Assembly: GCA_945896765.1 (NCBI GenBank)
Contig: CAMDEL010000092.1
Span: 1-6,420, forward strand
DNA length: 6,420 bases
Source of the DNA: Singulisphaera sp. GP187
GTDB taxonomy: Bacteria; Planctomycetota; Phycisphaerae; Phycisphaerales; SM1A02
Direction: 5' to 3'
Shown: piece after piece, positions 6,288 through 6,420 of the stretch
Position numbering within the stretch: position 1 is the stretch's first letter
How the letters are laid out: every line of letters starts with the position of its first letter
Notes under the pieces: model-generated
What the model was told of the DNA's origin: nothing
Seen by the model: only the letters and a program-made list of their open reading frames with translations
The model's database searches: none
Program-made: the position numbers and the translations under genes

Positions 6288-6420
6288 TTATGTTTTTCCA
6301 ACCGTGACTTGTTCGACATGTCCAGCGTTGATCTTGGCATGACCGCTGCCAAGTTCGCCGATTGGATCCGGGGGAACGATATCGACCTTCTTTTCTCCCA
6401 GTTTCGCATCGCCAGAGAGG
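6288..6420 (-). CDS. C-terminal fragment of an unrecognised protein
   Basis: The minus-strand frame is open from the right edge to TAA at 6290-6288 and gives the last 43 residues of a protein that continues outside the window. It is polar and Gly-, Val- and Lys-rich, contains PPDPIGELG and ends in VTVGKT; no cysteine or membrane segment is visible. I do not recognise the family. About half of the codons begin with G, as expected for real coding sequence, and the stop lies 20 bp before the pseudopilin start with a ribosome binding site between, so it is probably the preceding gene of the same operon. A competing plus-strand frame from ATG 6331 is also open to the edge but looks less coding-like and has no ribosome binding site that I could see. 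Confidence 0.55.
   Translation of the reverse strand, partial: LSGDAKLGEKKVDIVPPDPIGELGSGHAKINAGHVEQVTVGKT

Noticed and set aside
6331..6420. Plus-strand frame from an ATG near the right edge, open to the end
   Set aside because: It competes with the minus-strand frame, which has stronger coding-like codon use and fits the pseudopilin operon; I could not exclude it fully because only about 90 bases are visible.
1..6420. CRISPR array, tRNA, rRNA, insertion sequence or prophage remnant
   Set aside because: No regularly spaced repeats, cloverleaf-like segments, transposase motifs or flanking terminal repeats were seen on reading both strands; nearly all bases lie in confident genes.

Overview
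The window looks like a bacterial chromosome segment of roughly even base composition, densely coding, with no RNA gene, insertion sequence or CRISPR array visible. The mix of genes suggests a Planctomycetota bacterium, perhaps of the Phycisphaerae. The signs are a long secreted-type pseudopilin with a typical type II prepilin N-terminus and a C-terminal DG motif, an FHA-GAF-PP2C regulator, and a divergent DXS in which the cofactor motif reads GDA rather than GDG. This placement is inferred from family knowledge and was not tested by alignment.

Layout, left to right. (1) Minus strand, 2758 down to 1: ispA (short-chain prenyl diphosphate synthase) followed by dxs (1-deoxy-D-xylulose-5-phosphate synthase, cut by the left edge). 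Together they cover the entry step of the MEP pathway and the C5 to C15 chain elongation. (2) A 55-bp divergent promoter region, 2759-2813. (3) Plus strand, 2814 to 5147: a three-helix MotA/TolQ/ExbB-type proton-channel protein, then, only 6 bp later, an FHA-GAF-SpoIIE (PP2C) phosphatase. (4) A 46-bp convergent junction, 5148-5193. (5) Minus strand, 6420 down to 5194: the last 43 codons of an unrecognised gene, then the pseudopilin gene.

Functionally there are three modules: isoprenoid precursor synthesis, a probable membrane-plus-signalling pair, and a surface or secretion pseudopilin unit. The channel-phosphatase pair is the least conventional part. The ExbB-type gene has no ExbD/TolR partner beside it; its only operon partner is a soluble multi-domain phosphatase of the kind that controls anti-sigma factor antagonists. 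No STAS-domain target or anti-sigma kinase is encoded in the window.

Initiation signals appear to fall into two kinds. Genes lying just behind another gene (phosphatase, pseudopilin) have an AAAGG ribosome binding site. The two genes that start at the divergent promoter region lack one and have -10-like boxes so close to the ATG that leaderless or near-leaderless mRNAs are plausible. No intergenic stretch exceeds about 100 bp.
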